Assembly (NCBI GenBank): GCA_944548615.1
Contig: OX155957.1
Span: 8,531,597 to 8,595,596, forward strand
Length of the DNA stretch: 64,000 nt
Reading direction: 5' to 3'
From: Micropterix aruncella
Lineage: Eukaryota; Arthropoda; Insecta; Lepidoptera; Micropterigidae
The notes under the pieces are model-generated. The model worked only from the letters and a program-made list of their open reading frames with translations, was not told the DNA's origin and searched no databases. Below are positions 10,790 to 22,535 of the stretch, piece by piece. Made by a program: the position numbers and the translations under genes. Position 1 is the stretch's first letter, and each line of letters starts with the position of its first letter.

Positions 10790-11280
10790 AACAGTTTTGA
10801 AATAAAAATCAATCTCATGTGCAGAAGAACTTTTCTCCACGCCCTCTTCGTTTTGCTTATTATCTGTAGCGACTTCTTCAAAACAGTTCTAGGCACTGTC
10901 GTATATTTCAATCGTTATATCATTTTCATTGGCGTTTCTTTTCTTACGCAATGGAGAAGAATCAACATCAGATTCAATACTACTAGACATATCACAACTC
11001 ATTTTCAGAGCTTTTAAAATATTTTTTGTCTTTCTCTTTCCGTTTGAACCAATCGCAGGAAACTAGTTTCAAAACGCGGGTCAAGAAAAGTGGCAACCAG
11101 ATATTTGTCATTATTATCAAATTTGAACCGTTTTTTAATCTCATTCGCAATAAATTTGGTATTTTATTTGCAGTCTCTTCCTTCTCCAGGTATTTCAACA
11201 GTGTGACAGCATGTAGAATCACTTCAGAGATGCAGGAAATACCTGAAAAATACCGCACACATCTTACGCCAAACATTCGG
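10790..11280 (-). pseudogene. hAT transposase relic, C-terminal half
   Basis: Read on the minus strand around 11040-11130, one frame gives KFDNNDKYLVATFLDPRFET followed by SFLRLVQTER, which is the LxxxxxLDPRFK block of hAT transposases. The upstream piece (ILHAVTLLKYLEKEETANKIPNLLRMRLKN) lies in another frame, and the downstream piece (SSSIESDVDSSPLRKKRNANE) in a third, with an internal stop. So at least two frameshifts and a stop break it. The dimerisation-domain W/L block and the catalytic DDE residues are not visible. It belongs with the TIRs at 8579 and 11330. Confidence 0.75.
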
Positions 11281-11334
11281 CGTGGCCGAATATTTGGTAT
11301 TCGGCCAAATCACTATTCGTGGCATCACTAGTAA

Positions 11335-12050
11335 TTAGACATTTTATTTTATTGCGATGCTATATGATATTATTTTATTGCGATGCATATTAATGCTTAG
11401 GGTGGTATCCTTCTTTAAATAAGGTAAGAGATTATGAAACTTTAGTTACTTTTACGTAATATTATTATATATTATCTGCTGTATAAATATTGACTATCAT
11501 TTAAACATGTGTTTAAGCGTAGTCTATAAAATAAGGACCAACATATTTTTATTTCTGGATATCTCTGGACTTCAGAAACTCGAGTATGGCCAGCCGGGAA
11601 CGGTTACGTTTGATATGAATCCCGAATCAAAAATGATGAGCCATAAAAGAATTATTATTAACATCGGCATGGGTATTACTCGAAATTTTCTTTGATCTAA
11701 AAAATAAGCTAAAATTACAAATTTAATGGTGCAACCATTCGTTACCTTAAAAATACATCGTTATAAAATAGTTACGATTTGAGTTGCAAAAAATACATTG
11801 TTCGCAGAAAATAGTGGCGTGGAAATTTGTTTTTTGTAATTTTAAATTCACACTTTTATTGTAAATCCACTACACTAAATTTACATTTACCACTTATTTT
11901 TAATTCCTCTCCCTTTCGCACATAATTACAACAATTTTAGTAAAATACAACTTTCATTGTTTATGAAGAACTCAATTTTCAATGTACCCATTCTTACGCA
12001 TACATTCTTCTCGACCATGAGGTCTCTTTTTCTGGCGTCCGCTGAGAGTT
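11335..12050. other. AT-rich intergenic DNA, nothing recognised
   Basis: Only short unrelated open frames are present. I see no repeat shared with the rest of the window. Confidence 0.3.
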
Positions 12051-12057
12051 TGTGTAT

Positions 12058-12216
12058 GAGAGAGAGAGAGACAAATATTATTCACATGTTTATGTCTGGT
12101 TTATTTCTTATGTATGATCTTGTATTGACGTCGTGTTTTATTTGTGTTTATGTATGACTTATTTTACACGCATTGCAGCGAAAGAAAGAAAGAGAGAAAG
12201 AGAGAGAGAGAGAGAA
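12058..12216 (+). repeat. (GA)n microsatellites
   Basis: A pure GA run lies at about 12058-12071. A compound GAAA/GA run lies at about 12180-12216. Confidence 0.85.
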
Positions 12217-12808
12217 ATAGCCTAACGGACGTGTGAAAATATACGAATGGCATTGTTGAAATTTCATAATTGAAAGGAAACAAAGTGAAAATTCATTGGC
12301 TACAATTTAGACAGCGCGTCGCACCGCACGGCGAATAATAATTATTGGGGATTGGAATTTTGCAATTTGGGTGGACGGGGAAAAATTTAATCTGCTCATA
12401 GGAGGGGGACAGGGCATGGCTGTGTGGTCGAGGTCGTGGGGTTTGTGTGGTCGTGGGGTAGGGAGGGAGATTTATTTTATAATGGTCATGTACCTGTTTC
12501 ACAGCGCGATGGCGGATTTGAAAGGAAGTATGTAGTCACAGCCACATACGGTAGTAGAGCAACAGCCTCTTCACACGATGTGGTTTACCGCAACGTTTTA
12601 TTTCTGTTTTACAGTGACGTATGCAAACTAATGCGTTAAATTATAACTACACGGTAAAAAAACCGATTCGTTTATATTTGCTGCCGTGTCTAGTCACTGA
12701 AAACCGTTAGGGTTTTTTTGTTTTTTTTTTGGCTTTTTCCATTTTTTTTAGAAGTTTGTTAAACAATGACATTAACCCCTCACGTTGCGAGGTAAAAACA
12801 CCTATCAC
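12217..12808. other. intergenic DNA with a G-rich strand
   Basis: About 12395-12470 is GT/GGGG-rich on the plus strand (repeated GTGGTCG and GTGGGG words). No gene is recognised. Confidence 0.3.
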
Positions 12809-12837
12809 TTTTGCGCGCGACATATTCGCGCGCAAAA
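12809..12837. other. perfect GC-core hairpin
   Basis: TTTTGCGCGCG (12809-12819) and CGCGCGCAAAA (12827-12837) are exact complements with a 7-bp loop. Confidence 0.8.
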
Positions 12838-15102
12838 AATCGACGCGAGTCAACGGCCTTGAGAAAAACGATCATAACTATAAACCACTAAACGGAATAA
12901 AAAAAGATAAAGAGAAAAATGATCGCATTGAAATTTGACATATAAATGTAAATACAGTTATGTTCTTTATTAAATGCTTTACCAAAACGATATTTTTTTT
13001 TTACTTATTTGCATACAAAAATACGGAAAAAATATTTATTTATTCAGCCAAGAAAAATTTTATTTATTCTCGTAAAAAAAATTTTTTTTAATTTTTAATT
13101 TGTGACTACTTATGGTATTTTTTTATATGAAATTCTTTCAAAATAACTTTATTACTACATCACTTCTTCTTAGAAATCACACCAGAACTTTGACCTTTGT
13201 CTGATATTATAGAAAAATCTAAAGTTTTGAGAGTTTCCGCTTCCGAACCTAATAATAAACTTTGAATGCCCATAATATAAAATTCGTTAGATTTTTTCAA
13301 CTATATTGTCTTATCATAGACTTATTATATGTCTAATAACTAATTACTATACTCCAAAGAGTCACATTTCATCGAAAAACTATGGAAAATCGCACTTTTT
13401 TCTCTCATAGTAATTATCAAAACAAGTTTCATTTTCGCGAGCCATATTAGAAAAACAACATATAATGTTCAAAATACGCCTAATTATGTGATAACTTAGG
13501 ATGTAAATGAAGCAATACCTATTTTATTAGTAAATTAAAGCGACATTACGTCATGTTTCGCGATATATAGGGATATTTCACAAACATTACAAAATAAAAA
13601 CGGCCATTTTTTCGCGAGCCGTGTGTTGTTGACAAAGTGTTTTCTTCGAAAATTCGTGAAAAACAGCAAATGGATTGTGGAAATTGAATAATCCTAATGG
13701 CTAAACTACTTAAAAAGGGAAATTACTTACTTTTATCCGGTATACACTGCACTTATATACACAAAACACTTCACAAAACAAACACGTCGCGGAACTATAC
13801 GCCGCCGCGGGGTGGCCGATCGACAATGCTGTTTTGACGTCTAATGCTGAGTTTTTAAATCGGCGGTCGATGTAATCGTCGTTGGCCGGCGAATGAAAGA
13901 TTATTTGGCCATGTCGTCCCGCGGTCAGAAAGCATTAAAGTACGACGATTCGAATCGTAAATTGCATTTTTCGCACAGAAAAATAATTGTAGAATTTCGT
14001 TCAATCACTTCTGAGTTCAAACATGAGTGGCCCAAATTTAAACGCCGCGATACAATTGGATGCACCCAAAAACTTTTATATTTTGTTCGTAATCTACGCC
14101 TATACTTGACTATCTTGACTATACTTCACTATCTATTATGTCATATATCCATTTATATTATAAATGTATACTATTTTTTTTTAATATAATTATTTCTACG
14201 GCTGCTATTATAAAATGTAAGTATGTATCTAACTTTTTAGTTTATTTTAGTAACTGTATAACTTTTATTATTTAAAAAGTGTTAGTCGTATGATTACGTT
14301 GTCAGAAAACTGCTTGCTGGGAACCCCTGAAGTCGGTAATCACTAGTCAATCAGTTCCGTTGCGTTCAATACGAAACTATCTGCCTACCTGCATTATGGA
14401 TAGCAATATTTACAGTGAAACGAGCGGAACTCATATGAATACGATGCGACAATCACCTTTATACCGCAAAAGAGGGGATTCGGGTTATAGATTTTAGTCT
14501 GCGGTTTAGACAATTGTTTAAAATACTGAAAAAGGGTATAAATAATAAAATAATAATTAAAAAATAATAATAATAACAATATTATTAATAATAATATTAA
14601 TAATGATTATAAATTAAAATTAAAATAATTAAAAAATAATATTTTAGATCTTTCCTTGACACAACCGTGGCACTCTAGTGTGACTCTCGAAGTGAGCTCG
14701 CCTTAACACAGGGGTGCCTAGCAAGGCGGGCTCGGCTGCTCTTTGCTTAGCACAATGGAAATATTATCATTTGCGTTTAATGTATGCGCTATGTAACCTG
14801 GGCTCAGACAGATGTATCATGTGTATATAACTTTAAAAGCATACGACGGCATTGTCTAAATTGTCATTTCATTTTCTATTGTGCTCTTGAATTTGAATGT
14901 ATATGTATATGTAAATAAATAAATAAATAAATAAATATCAGTAAAATATAACAGCGGTCGCAACGTCGTCGTCGACGTCCATCTTTTACAAAAACGTTCC
15001 GAAAAACTGCTTGACAAATCGTATAGTGTGAGCGCGCGTATTTTTTTAATCGTAAACGGCTAAACCGTATCAGAAATCCTACTCATAGAAATCGTAATAA
15101 TG
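12838..15102. other. intergenic DNA with simple repeats and a LINE-like 3' tail
   Basis: No gene is recognised. A GC-rich patch lies at about 13785-13885. AAT-rich low complexity lies at about 14540-14650. An (AAAT)n run lies at about 14911-14935, the usual form of a LINE 3' terminus, preceded by about 230 bp of moderately GC-rich DNA (14660-14880) that could be its 3'UTR. The 98-residue frame at 13893-14189 has no recognisable family. Confidence 0.35.
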
Positions 15103-15528
15103 TAAGGCTTGTCCACGTCGCGGTTTTTCACCGTACGGCGCATTATCCGTACCGTAGAAAAAACGTGAGCGTAGAAAAAACGTCCACGTCACGGTTTTTT
15201 TACCGTACGACGCGTTAGCCCCACCGTAGACATCCATTTTGTAAACAATATTCAAGGTGACGAAATATTTATCCGCAGTGAGAACGTCCGGTAACGTGGA
15301 CAAACTCTCATAAACTACCATACAACAGTGATACAAATGCAACATGCGTAAACGCGGCGCGCCGAGGGATAGATACGGTGCATACGGCGGCGAAGCCGTG
15401 CCGTTTTTCCGCCGCGTCCGTAGATAAGCATCCATAGTGATCCATACAACACTGACGATCATGTCTACGGACGGCGAATAAACCGTAGATTTTTACGGCA
15501 AAAAAACGTGTGTGGATAGGAGTCCTAA
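15103..15528. mobile_element. MITE-like element with GTCCAC/CCGTA terminal inverted repeats
   Basis: The left end (AGGCTTGTCCACGTCGCGG, then a T-run and CCGTA) is an imperfect inverted repeat of the right end (TACGG, an A-run, then GTGTGGATAGGAGTCCT). A second internal copy of the left motif lies at about 15182-15235. There is no credible coding capacity; the minus-strand open frame at 15079-15462 is a composition artefact. Confidence 0.55.
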
Positions 15529-15597
15529 GGGAGGTAATAATAATTGTGCGGCGTCCAAAGTTCGCAGTGTGCGTATTATTGGTAATATGATCGTTAG

Positions 15598-15885
15598 GGG
15601 CTCTCTAGACGATCAAGCATGCTTGACAAGCTTCTCGTCGCGGGCAGGGAGGGGATCTTAAACCGCAGGAAATATGCAAATATTTTTTGTAATATTTACC
15701 AAAAATGCCTATTTTTCTAGTTTATACCAGGGAGTCACGTGAGTCAGGCGTAATTGATTGATGAATGATTGACTCCCTGGTACAAATATTGGTATTAAAA
15801 AAAAAACATATTTCCTGCGGTTTACGATCCCCTCCCAGCCCGGGACGCGATGCTTGACAAGCATGCTTGATCGTCTAGAGAGCCC
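15598..15885. mobile_element. foldback element with ~80-bp terminal inverted repeats
   Basis: The left arm, starting GGGCTCTCTAGACGATCAAG at 15598, is complementary to the right arm ending CTTGATCGTCTAGAGAGCCC at 15885. It keeps high identity for about 80 bp. A second inner inverted pair reads ACCAGGGAGTCA/TGACTCCCTGGT. TTAG precedes the left end and follows the right end after one T, a possible 4-bp target duplication. No protein is encoded. Confidence 0.85.
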
Positions 15886-16468
15886 TTTAGATTGACAATG
15901 CTGGGTTTTATCCAAGATGGCGTATAAATTAAGATTTTCATTTTTTTTACAACCAATATCCAAAGACCTGGGCGTTCCACAGAAAAGTCCAAATCGTACA
16001 ATTTCAAATTGTTCCTAATATTCCCGCCTATTCTGGGATAATGTAGCAGTATTACCAACTGCACGGGGATACTGGATGCAGGAAACGGCTTGCGCTTGCA
16101 TAGGACGTCGGACGAGAAAGAATACTTGAAGTACTCACCGCCTCTCCGGACCGCAATTTGAATCGATTCAAAGTCGAAGCGCTAGTCGACTCTCGTAGTC
16201 GGCGAATCTGAGCCGTAAAAAGACAACTGACTAACAACACGGGAATTTTCGATTCCCTGCTCACGCTTCAGATCCACCGAACCTATATTCGTCGTTTGTC
16301 TGTATCCGCCGAAGCGCATTACGCGATTTATCATCGCGCCGAGTCGAGCCGCGGCTTAAACGTAGTTCGACTTAAAGAGAACTTTTTTGTTTAGCTTCGA
16401 TTTCGATTGTTCATGCTGACAAATTGCATTCGATTTTATAACTGGTGAGCTTAATACATTCCTTTTGA
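15886..16468. other. intergenic DNA, nothing recognised
   Basis: Minus-strand open frames at 15822-16264 have no recognisable domains. I see no repeat shared with the window. Confidence 0.3.
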
Positions 16469-17097
16469 GAGTTATCAACTACTACGGGCGAACCCCCCAC
16501 CCTAGGAAGTTATAACGATATTAGATCATTATTTCTACCATGGGGTGAATGCAGAGACTTAGGGACAACACAGTCCACGGTCTAACTAGGCCAACAGGCC
16601 CGCGAGAGTCCAACGCATTACCGCGAGGCGCTAGGAACTGAACTCCGTGGGCCGTCCTCATGCCCCTCTGCCTGATTTGGCCGGATTTCTCCGTCCTCCA
16701 GTCTGGTCACGGATTCGAGGTCGCTTGCGCTGCCTCTACCTGACGTAAGGGTTAATTCATTTGGAATTTATCGCGGACCGAGACGACCTTTAACCGTCAG
16801 GTGATCATCCGATCGTTTCAAAGAGATATGACGTCAGGTTGACAACTACCCCGCTGCTGAAGAAGTATAAATCCCCAGCGTAGCTAGCAAACCAGCTAGT
16901 GCACGAACCGTCAGTTCCGCCCGAGGTGTTCCCCCGAATCCGCACGTCTAATCCCAACCACCTCCGATTACAGGTAACAGCTGCAGGTAGACTTTGCAGC
17001 GGTCACTCTTCGAGGAGGCTACAGAATGGAAGTCGAAACGTGAGTTGGGAGACGAAGGGAATACAAAAGTCGGCCAACTCCACCCAAGCTTCGCGAA
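16469..17097 (+). repeat. GC-rich dispersed repeat family A, copy 2 (longest form)
   Basis: The copy begins GTTATCAACTACTACGGGCG and contains the GATTCGAGGTCGCTTGCGC and ATCGCGGACCGAGACG blocks. It continues past where copies 1 and 3 stop, into GTTCCGCCCGAGGTGTTCCC and CTTCGAGGAGGCTAC, and ends with CCAACTCCACCCAAGCTT. The last two blocks recur, inverted, at the starts of the copies at 42.33 and 53.76 kb. So this copy shows both ends of one ~600-bp family member. Confidence 0.7.
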
Positions 17098-17280
17098 ACT
17101 TATAGGGACCTGAATATTCAGACGATATTAGTCTCTGGCTACTTGCCGGCGAACTCTTGGAGTGATACAAACGATCTTTTAATAACGGAATGCAATATTT
17201 CTCTTAAATAAGCCTATTTTTAACACGCTTTTATTAGGTCGACCTGAATGTAACTAACTTTGTAATGGAATCTAAGGGTA

Positions 17281-17520
17281 CTAATTTAACCATCTTCCAC
17301 GGATCGTAGCGTCATGAAAATTGGCAGCTGTATGTAGTTTTGATGACAATACAATAATATGGTACTGTCGAACTGATCTGATGATGGAGTCGGAAGATAT
17401 GAACTGGAACTTCATGATGGAACATCGTATCATAGCTGTGTTTGGACTTGTTAGAAAAGTCTTGGAATGAACTTTGACCACGATTAGGTTTCAAGGTCTG
17501 AGGATGTGGTTTTACGTGCA
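17281..17520 (-). repeat. dispersed repeat shared with 57.94-58.16 kb (inverted)
   Basis: The complement of this segment shares ACCTTGAAACCTAATCGTGG, AACAAGTCCAAACACAGCTA and ATCTTCCGACTCCATCATCA with 57936-58161. The present copy is longer on one side. It looks like the 3'UTR or spacer of a retroelement, but no protein is attached. Confidence 0.7.
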
Positions 17521-18534
17521 TTTATGAAAGCGTGTTTTTAGTGTTTTTTTTAAAACTATTAATTTATTCTTTAGCTATATAGACTGTAATATTAGTTTTT
17601 CGTTAGAGATTAATTAATGGGGAGACTTGTGGTTTTGTTAATAATTGAATTCAAAATCGTGTGGTGGACGGAAAATTGCGTAATTTTTAATAAGCGTTAA
17701 AACGCATTGTTAAACATAGTCCACTTAATTTTCCTGCCCTAAAAGATTTGCTGTGTTATTAATTAATGTTCAGCTTACGCCTTTACTTACTAACTTCTTC
17801 GCATTTCCCCTGAGGATACACCAAGTTCACACTTACATGCGGCTTGGTTTCCCTAAAAGTTTATATGTTAATCTTAATATTCTCCAAAATCATCGATAAA
17901 TCACGCGTATGCGCGAAATATACAACGAAAATCCCTGTTATCTCACCCCTGGTAGCGATTTTAATTAAGCAAAGTTATGGAAGTCGATAACGCGCGAACG
18001 TGTGCTGAAGTGTGTAATACCCGAACTGGTGGTTCATTGCTCATTACTCGAGTAGTGACTTAATCGAGTATTAATTTCGCGCCAAGTAATAAATACTCAA
18101 GTACTGAATGCGTTCTATAGTCGAAACCGTTCATGGACTCAGCTGTTAGTCATAATACAGTCATAAATCATCTCATGCTTTCTCATGATTTATGTCATAA
18201 AAAACTCATGTTTTTCCATCGAACCCTAGATAAACAACCATGAATGCATCAACTAAGAACTACAAGAGCATCTATGTGTATCATCTATGCATTTACGTCA
18301 GTTATGCTTCTCCACCCAAGTCAGACAATAATTCGTATGCCCAGATACACGCTATATTCGGCCTAGTTGGGTAAGAGCTGAGCATGGTCATGTGAATGAG
18401 GGCCGTTGTTTACTTCGCACCATTACGTGGTGAAGCCATTTTTATGTATTTCCATATGATGTTTCAAATAAATAAATAATACTATAGCTGCTATAAAGAG
18501 GTTTAAAACCGAATTTGCCGCGTGAAGTTAGTAG
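17521..18534. other. intergenic DNA, nothing recognised
   Basis: A run of AAATAAATAAATAAT at about 18467-18482 could be a LINE 3' tail. No gene is seen. Confidence 0.3.
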
Positions 18535-19188
18535 GACCCGAAATTTCGGCGATGTTGCAACCGTCGTTGTCCAGGGCGCCGTCCTACGACCTAAAGCGCC
18601 GTCAACCCGTTGTACCGCGGATAGGCGGTAAAGAGCTGCATATTATAATGGTGGTGGTGGGGCGGCGGTTTCGAAGCGCGCGAATTTTAAAAATCCGCCG
18701 TGCGTACAACACTTGCTGTATCCTGTGTTGAGTTCGGCGATGGGCATTGAGAACATTTTAAGAAGAGGGTTCCACGTAGTAGAGAGTTTAAAACCGTTAT
18801 CTCTATTGAGATTCGGGGGAGCTTCTTATTTCAATGGCTTTAATGAGAATATATTTTTTTCCCCGTATGATCCGGGAAGCCATTTTATTAAGAAAAACGC
18901 CAAAAACTTCAATAGAGATGACGGTTGAAACTCTTTACTACGTAGAACCCGCTTCTTAATATGTTCTCAATGCCCAACGCCGAACGCAACACAGGATACT
19001 GTGAGTATGGTATGCACAGCGGATTTTCAAAATTTGCGCGCTTCGAAACCGCCGCCCCGCAACCACCATTGTAAACTGCGCAGTGGCAGTGGTTTACCGC
19101 CTACATGTGAAACAACGGATTGACGGCGCTTTAGTCTACCCTGGAAAACGGCAGTTGCAACATCGCTGAAACGTCCGGTGCTACAAAC
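18535..19188. mobile_element. large foldback element with ~270-bp inverted arms
   Basis: The left arm at about 18535-18815 and the right arm at about 18905-19188 are imperfect inverted copies. Shared blocks include CGATGTTGCAAC, TAAAGCGCCGTCAA, GGGGCGGCGGTTTCGAAGCG and GGCATTGAGAACAT. They are separated by a central spacer of about 90 bp. Open frames across the left arm (18522-18731 and 18713-18928) are incidental. Fragments of the same arm occur at about 50574-50640 and, more weakly, at 3176-3255, so this is a dispersed family. A solo foldback/MITE is the simplest reading. Confidence 0.8.
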
Positions 19189-20109
19189 CTTCTCATAATG
19201 TCAATCGACCGCGATAGTTTTAGATTTCATAATATGACTGTTAGTAATAATAATCAACATAGCAATTAATTAATATGTAGATATTAAAATAATATTAATA
19301 TCGACACAGATTCAACATTAATTTATTAATCCACCTCACAGCCTAAGGTGTAACCAAGTGAATGTCCGAAATGGCGTCATAAAAAGCATGATTTGGATAT
19401 TCGCTGTGATGACGTGCATCATAAAAAACGTAGCACCAAAATCACATGCTGGCGAGAATGTCCAACCCCATTGATTTTAATAATTGTATCACGTTAACGT
19501 TAATTTTCGATACATTTTTATTAGATTAAACCGAACAGTCTCACTGAGCGAACAGGTGCGACAGACATTCGCCAGGCTTATGGCGATCCTATGTTTAAAA
19601 ATAGCTACCCTCTGTGTCGGGACATTCTTCGAATTAAATGATAAACCTTAACGAAGTTAATTTTGTTGTTAGCGGATTAACAGTTAGCGAAGTTATTGAC
19701 TTGATTAACTATGCCCAGTAAAGATAAGTCGGGTGCATTGAAACATAAACATCACGGCGCTCTAGTTTATTGAGAGTTCCTTAATGTGCATATACGTATG
19801 GAAGTTGGTTGTCACCCCGAAATTTTCCTGGCAAGTAGACAATCCCCCACCTCTTACACCGCCCCCTCCCCGCGCCAACGCAACCTTCAACCGCACGCCA
19901 ATTCGTAGTATATTTGTTTATTTTCCGTGTAACATTTTCTTTAATACGGCGGACTTTAAATATTATTTGAGTTCCTTGTATACGAGATATGTACTCGAAC
20001 CAAACGTGATTTCAGTCTAACAAGGCATCCGTGTGCCGACATTTCAAGTATCTATCTGCAATTTTTTGAGATTGAGGTATGACTAGTGGGCTGGTGGTTC
20101 AATACCTAT
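19189..20109. other. intergenic DNA, nothing recognised
   Basis: I see no family, no repeat and no RNA gene in this stretch. Confidence 0.3.
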
Positions 20110-20370
20110 TTCCATACCTATTTCAAATACACTCGTTGTAACTCTTGTCATGACCGAATCATGCCTGCTAGCCAAACTTCAGCTCAATCGGATAAAGTAT
20201 TCCTCTGCTATCGTGGAGGAATTAACACACACACACACACACACGCACCCACACAGACTTACAGACGGGTGTCGTTCTTAATCGTCTCGAGGGGGGGGGG
20301 GAAGTGTCAAAATGGATATTTTCGTCTTCCTAACGATTTTTTAGCGCGTTCACAATACTTTCCCTTGCGT
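20110..20370 (+). repeat. dispersed repeat with (AC)n and a G-run, copy 1 (partner at 63.3 kb)
   Basis: Shared order with 63290-63550: a TTCAGCTCAATCGG block, a TGGAGGAAT block, an ACACAC microsatellite, ACAGAC, TCGTCTCG followed by a pure G-run (11 G at 20291-20301), GTCAAA, and GCGTTCACAA. Both copies have the same orientation. Because the microsatellite and the G-run are both internal and conserved in order, they belong to one repeat unit. No protein is encoded. Confidence 0.75.
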
Positions 20371-21100
20371 CGGCATAATAATATTGGCATTATCCAGAAT
20401 AGGCAGTAAGTAGCCGAAATGATTGTACTAAGATCACGGTAGGATTTTGCAACCTTCGCAGTTTGTCGATGTCTGATTGAGTTTAATCGAGTTACCTCTT
20501 TGACTGCTATTTTGCCACTGTCCGTCGATAGCGTATATAGAACGTCGGAACCGGTGTGCAAAGGATCACTCAACTGCCCTGATCCCGTACCAAAGCAGAC
20601 GGTTCAATATGTATTCGGTTCCCGTTCACGTATCTGCTTCCAGTGATTGCTCACATAAACTGCAGTACCCTTCTAAATAGGGCTGCAGCTGGTGATCATT
20701 TTACCACTCAGGTAAGTTCACCGGAATTGCACAAAGCCAGACGTGAATTGAATTGAATTTCGTGAATTATCTCATACACTATAAGAGGGAAACACATGCA
20801 GATGTGCCAAAAGACACATAATCAAAATCAAATATATAATTACCAATGTTTCAACTATGAAGGTCTCATGTGTTTAAAGTTTTATTTAGTAAATTTATAT
20901 ATCCTACGAAAAAATATAAACGAGCTAAAATGGCATTCTTTTTTATATCGCGATATCGCTGTGTCAATTTATATCAATATTTATATGTCAATAAGTTGAT
21001 GAAGCATCCAAAAGGGATGGAAATCATTCAAAATTCATTACTTTTCTGGTATATTACACGAAAAAAACAGATAGAATATTAAGATTGAACATTAGTGAAA
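20371..21100. other. intergenic DNA, nothing recognised
   Basis: Short plus- and minus-strand open frames have no recognisable motif. Confidence 0.3.
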
Positions 21101-21480
21101 GTGCAGTTTACTCGCCACAAACCCGTAAGAGGCCAACGCCTTAACCGCGAGATAGCCAGGAGTGTTACCCAGCGGGCTTACACTCACGCCCTTACTTCCA
21201 ATTGCGACCAGATTACTCCAGTCTCTCGATTGGTTACGAGTTCGCTTGCGCGGTCCTCTACCTGACGAAGCGGTGAAACGGTGTATACCGAATCTATCGC
21301 GGACCACAGCATCCTTTGCCCGGCTGTTCACCCAGGATCGGGTAGCCGATGGTCGTTTCAAGAGCAGTCGCCGTAAGGTCCGCAACCACCCCCGCTCTAT
21401 AGGAAACAGTACTGCTTCCAGACTCCCCCGACTGTTAGTCAGAGTGCGCAATCGATTGGCTTATGCCGCACGGTGAGCAG
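21101..21480 (+). repeat. GC-rich dispersed repeat family A, copy 3
   Basis: This is the closest relative of the copy at 7.9 kb, nearly identical from CCGTAA at about 21122 to GCCGCACGGTG at about 21474. It is truncated at the left by about 190 bp. The two copies end at the same point, followed by unrelated sequence. Confidence 0.85.
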
Positions 21481-22475
21481 ACAGCAGTGCGGCGGTGATA
21501 GAAAGGCTTTGACTAGACTTGAGACTAATGAGACGATGGCGATGAGTTAGATGTGTATTTATTTATGGAAGAGTTAGTTCGAGTCATATTGGATTGTCAA
21601 TTTTACAGTGACTATTAATCCAATATTAAAGCAATTTCGTGAATTTTAAGCGTGAATTCTGGGAACTGTTATTGTGTATGAAATGCATGGTGGCTATAAC
21701 ATATCTGGTCAGCCACCTAGTGTAAATGAAAACATTGTAAACTTTATAGATGTTAACCATATTATAGCCCCCCTTTCCATCCCCTCTCCCAACCTCCTAC
21801 CCCCTTCCAGCTCTCCCATTGTGATAGGCCGCAATTTGCATCGAATATTTGCCGTTAATTAGCATGTTGCTACGTTCGGCGTAAAGGGTCGCTTCGGACG
21901 TACCTGAAATACTGATCAATATGCTCCGATGATTGGCTGCGGTTTTATGCGAACACGTTATTACATAATTACGAGGAAGCGACGCGTGTTTGAAAGGTAT
22001 TAGTCGCTTAATGTGGGCTGGAATTTGTTCTCGCGTAGGATTCAAAATTCCATCTCTCTGCTTTCAACGTAACACACAAAAGTGTAGTTTCCATTGAGTT
22101 AGTTACAGACGCCAGTGCTAGCCTCGAGAACTGACCGCGCACTGGGGTTAAATTGCGTGCGTTTTATTTTCGCAAAATTTGTGAAGTATAGAATCACATG
22201 AAAGCGCGCGCACTACGGAAAAAAATCGGTCCGGATTTAAATTCTGTTGGTTTCTGCAGATTGGATGCGGTGTGTCACCGGACGTGTTTTCCATACTTCG
22301 CAGTTAGAGTTTTAATTAACCAGCATCTTTGAAGGCGGTGAATCAGTAGGAGCAAGTAAGTAACCTTTGATAAAAATGTGTGGGAAAATAGAAAAAAATA
22401 CATATTTTTTTTGTAATTTGAAATATTAAATTTTAAGAAATACTATTATAAAAAGTGCTGAGCACGATGCGCTAA
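21481..22475. other. intergenic DNA, nothing recognised
   Basis: I see no gene. Composition is mixed, with a pyrimidine-rich stretch around 21765-21825. Confidence 0.3.
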
Positions 22476-22535
22476 CTAGCGGTAGGTAAAATTTTGCTAA
22501 TATTGTTTATTAGCGATATTTTTACCTACCGCTAG
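22476..22535. other. 60-bp imperfect hairpin (CTAGCGGTAGGTAAAA arms)
   Basis: CTAGCGGTAGGTAAAA (22476-22491) pairs exactly with the complement at 22520-22535. After a small asymmetric internal loop, GCTAATA pairs with TATTAGC, leaving a 5-nt terminal loop. The flanks also keep weak inverted similarity (GATGCGCTAA versus ATGACGCAGCGC). It could be a tiny MITE or a pre-miRNA-like hairpin. There is no expression evidence. Confidence 0.75.

Larger units (their letters stand above)
8579..11330 (-). mobile_element. hAT-superfamily DNA transposon, decayed, with a nested LINE
   Basis: The two ends are a perfect 17-bp inverted repeat, TAGTGATGCCACGAATA (8579-8595) and its complement (11314-11330). 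Both subterminal regions are packed with ATTCGG motifs, typical of transposase-binding repeats in hAT elements. A decayed hAT transposase lies on the minus strand near the right end. An R1-type LINE (8855-10144) interrupts the element, so the hAT insertion is older than the LINE insertion. The flanking 8-mers (8571-8578 and 11331-11338) do not match, so the expected 8-bp target duplication has decayed or the ends are misplaced by a few bases. Confidence 0.8.

Noticed and set aside
13741..13885. GC-rich patch as a promoter or CpG island of a host gene
   Set aside because: No TATA/Inr arrangement or following exon could be supported; the downstream frame has no recognisable family.
15079..15462. 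127-codon minus-strand frame
   Set aside because: It lies inside a TIR-bounded MITE-like element and has no recognisable domain.
18522..18928. Open frames in the left arm of the foldback element
   Set aside because: The corresponding right arm does not keep the frames, and no domain is visible.
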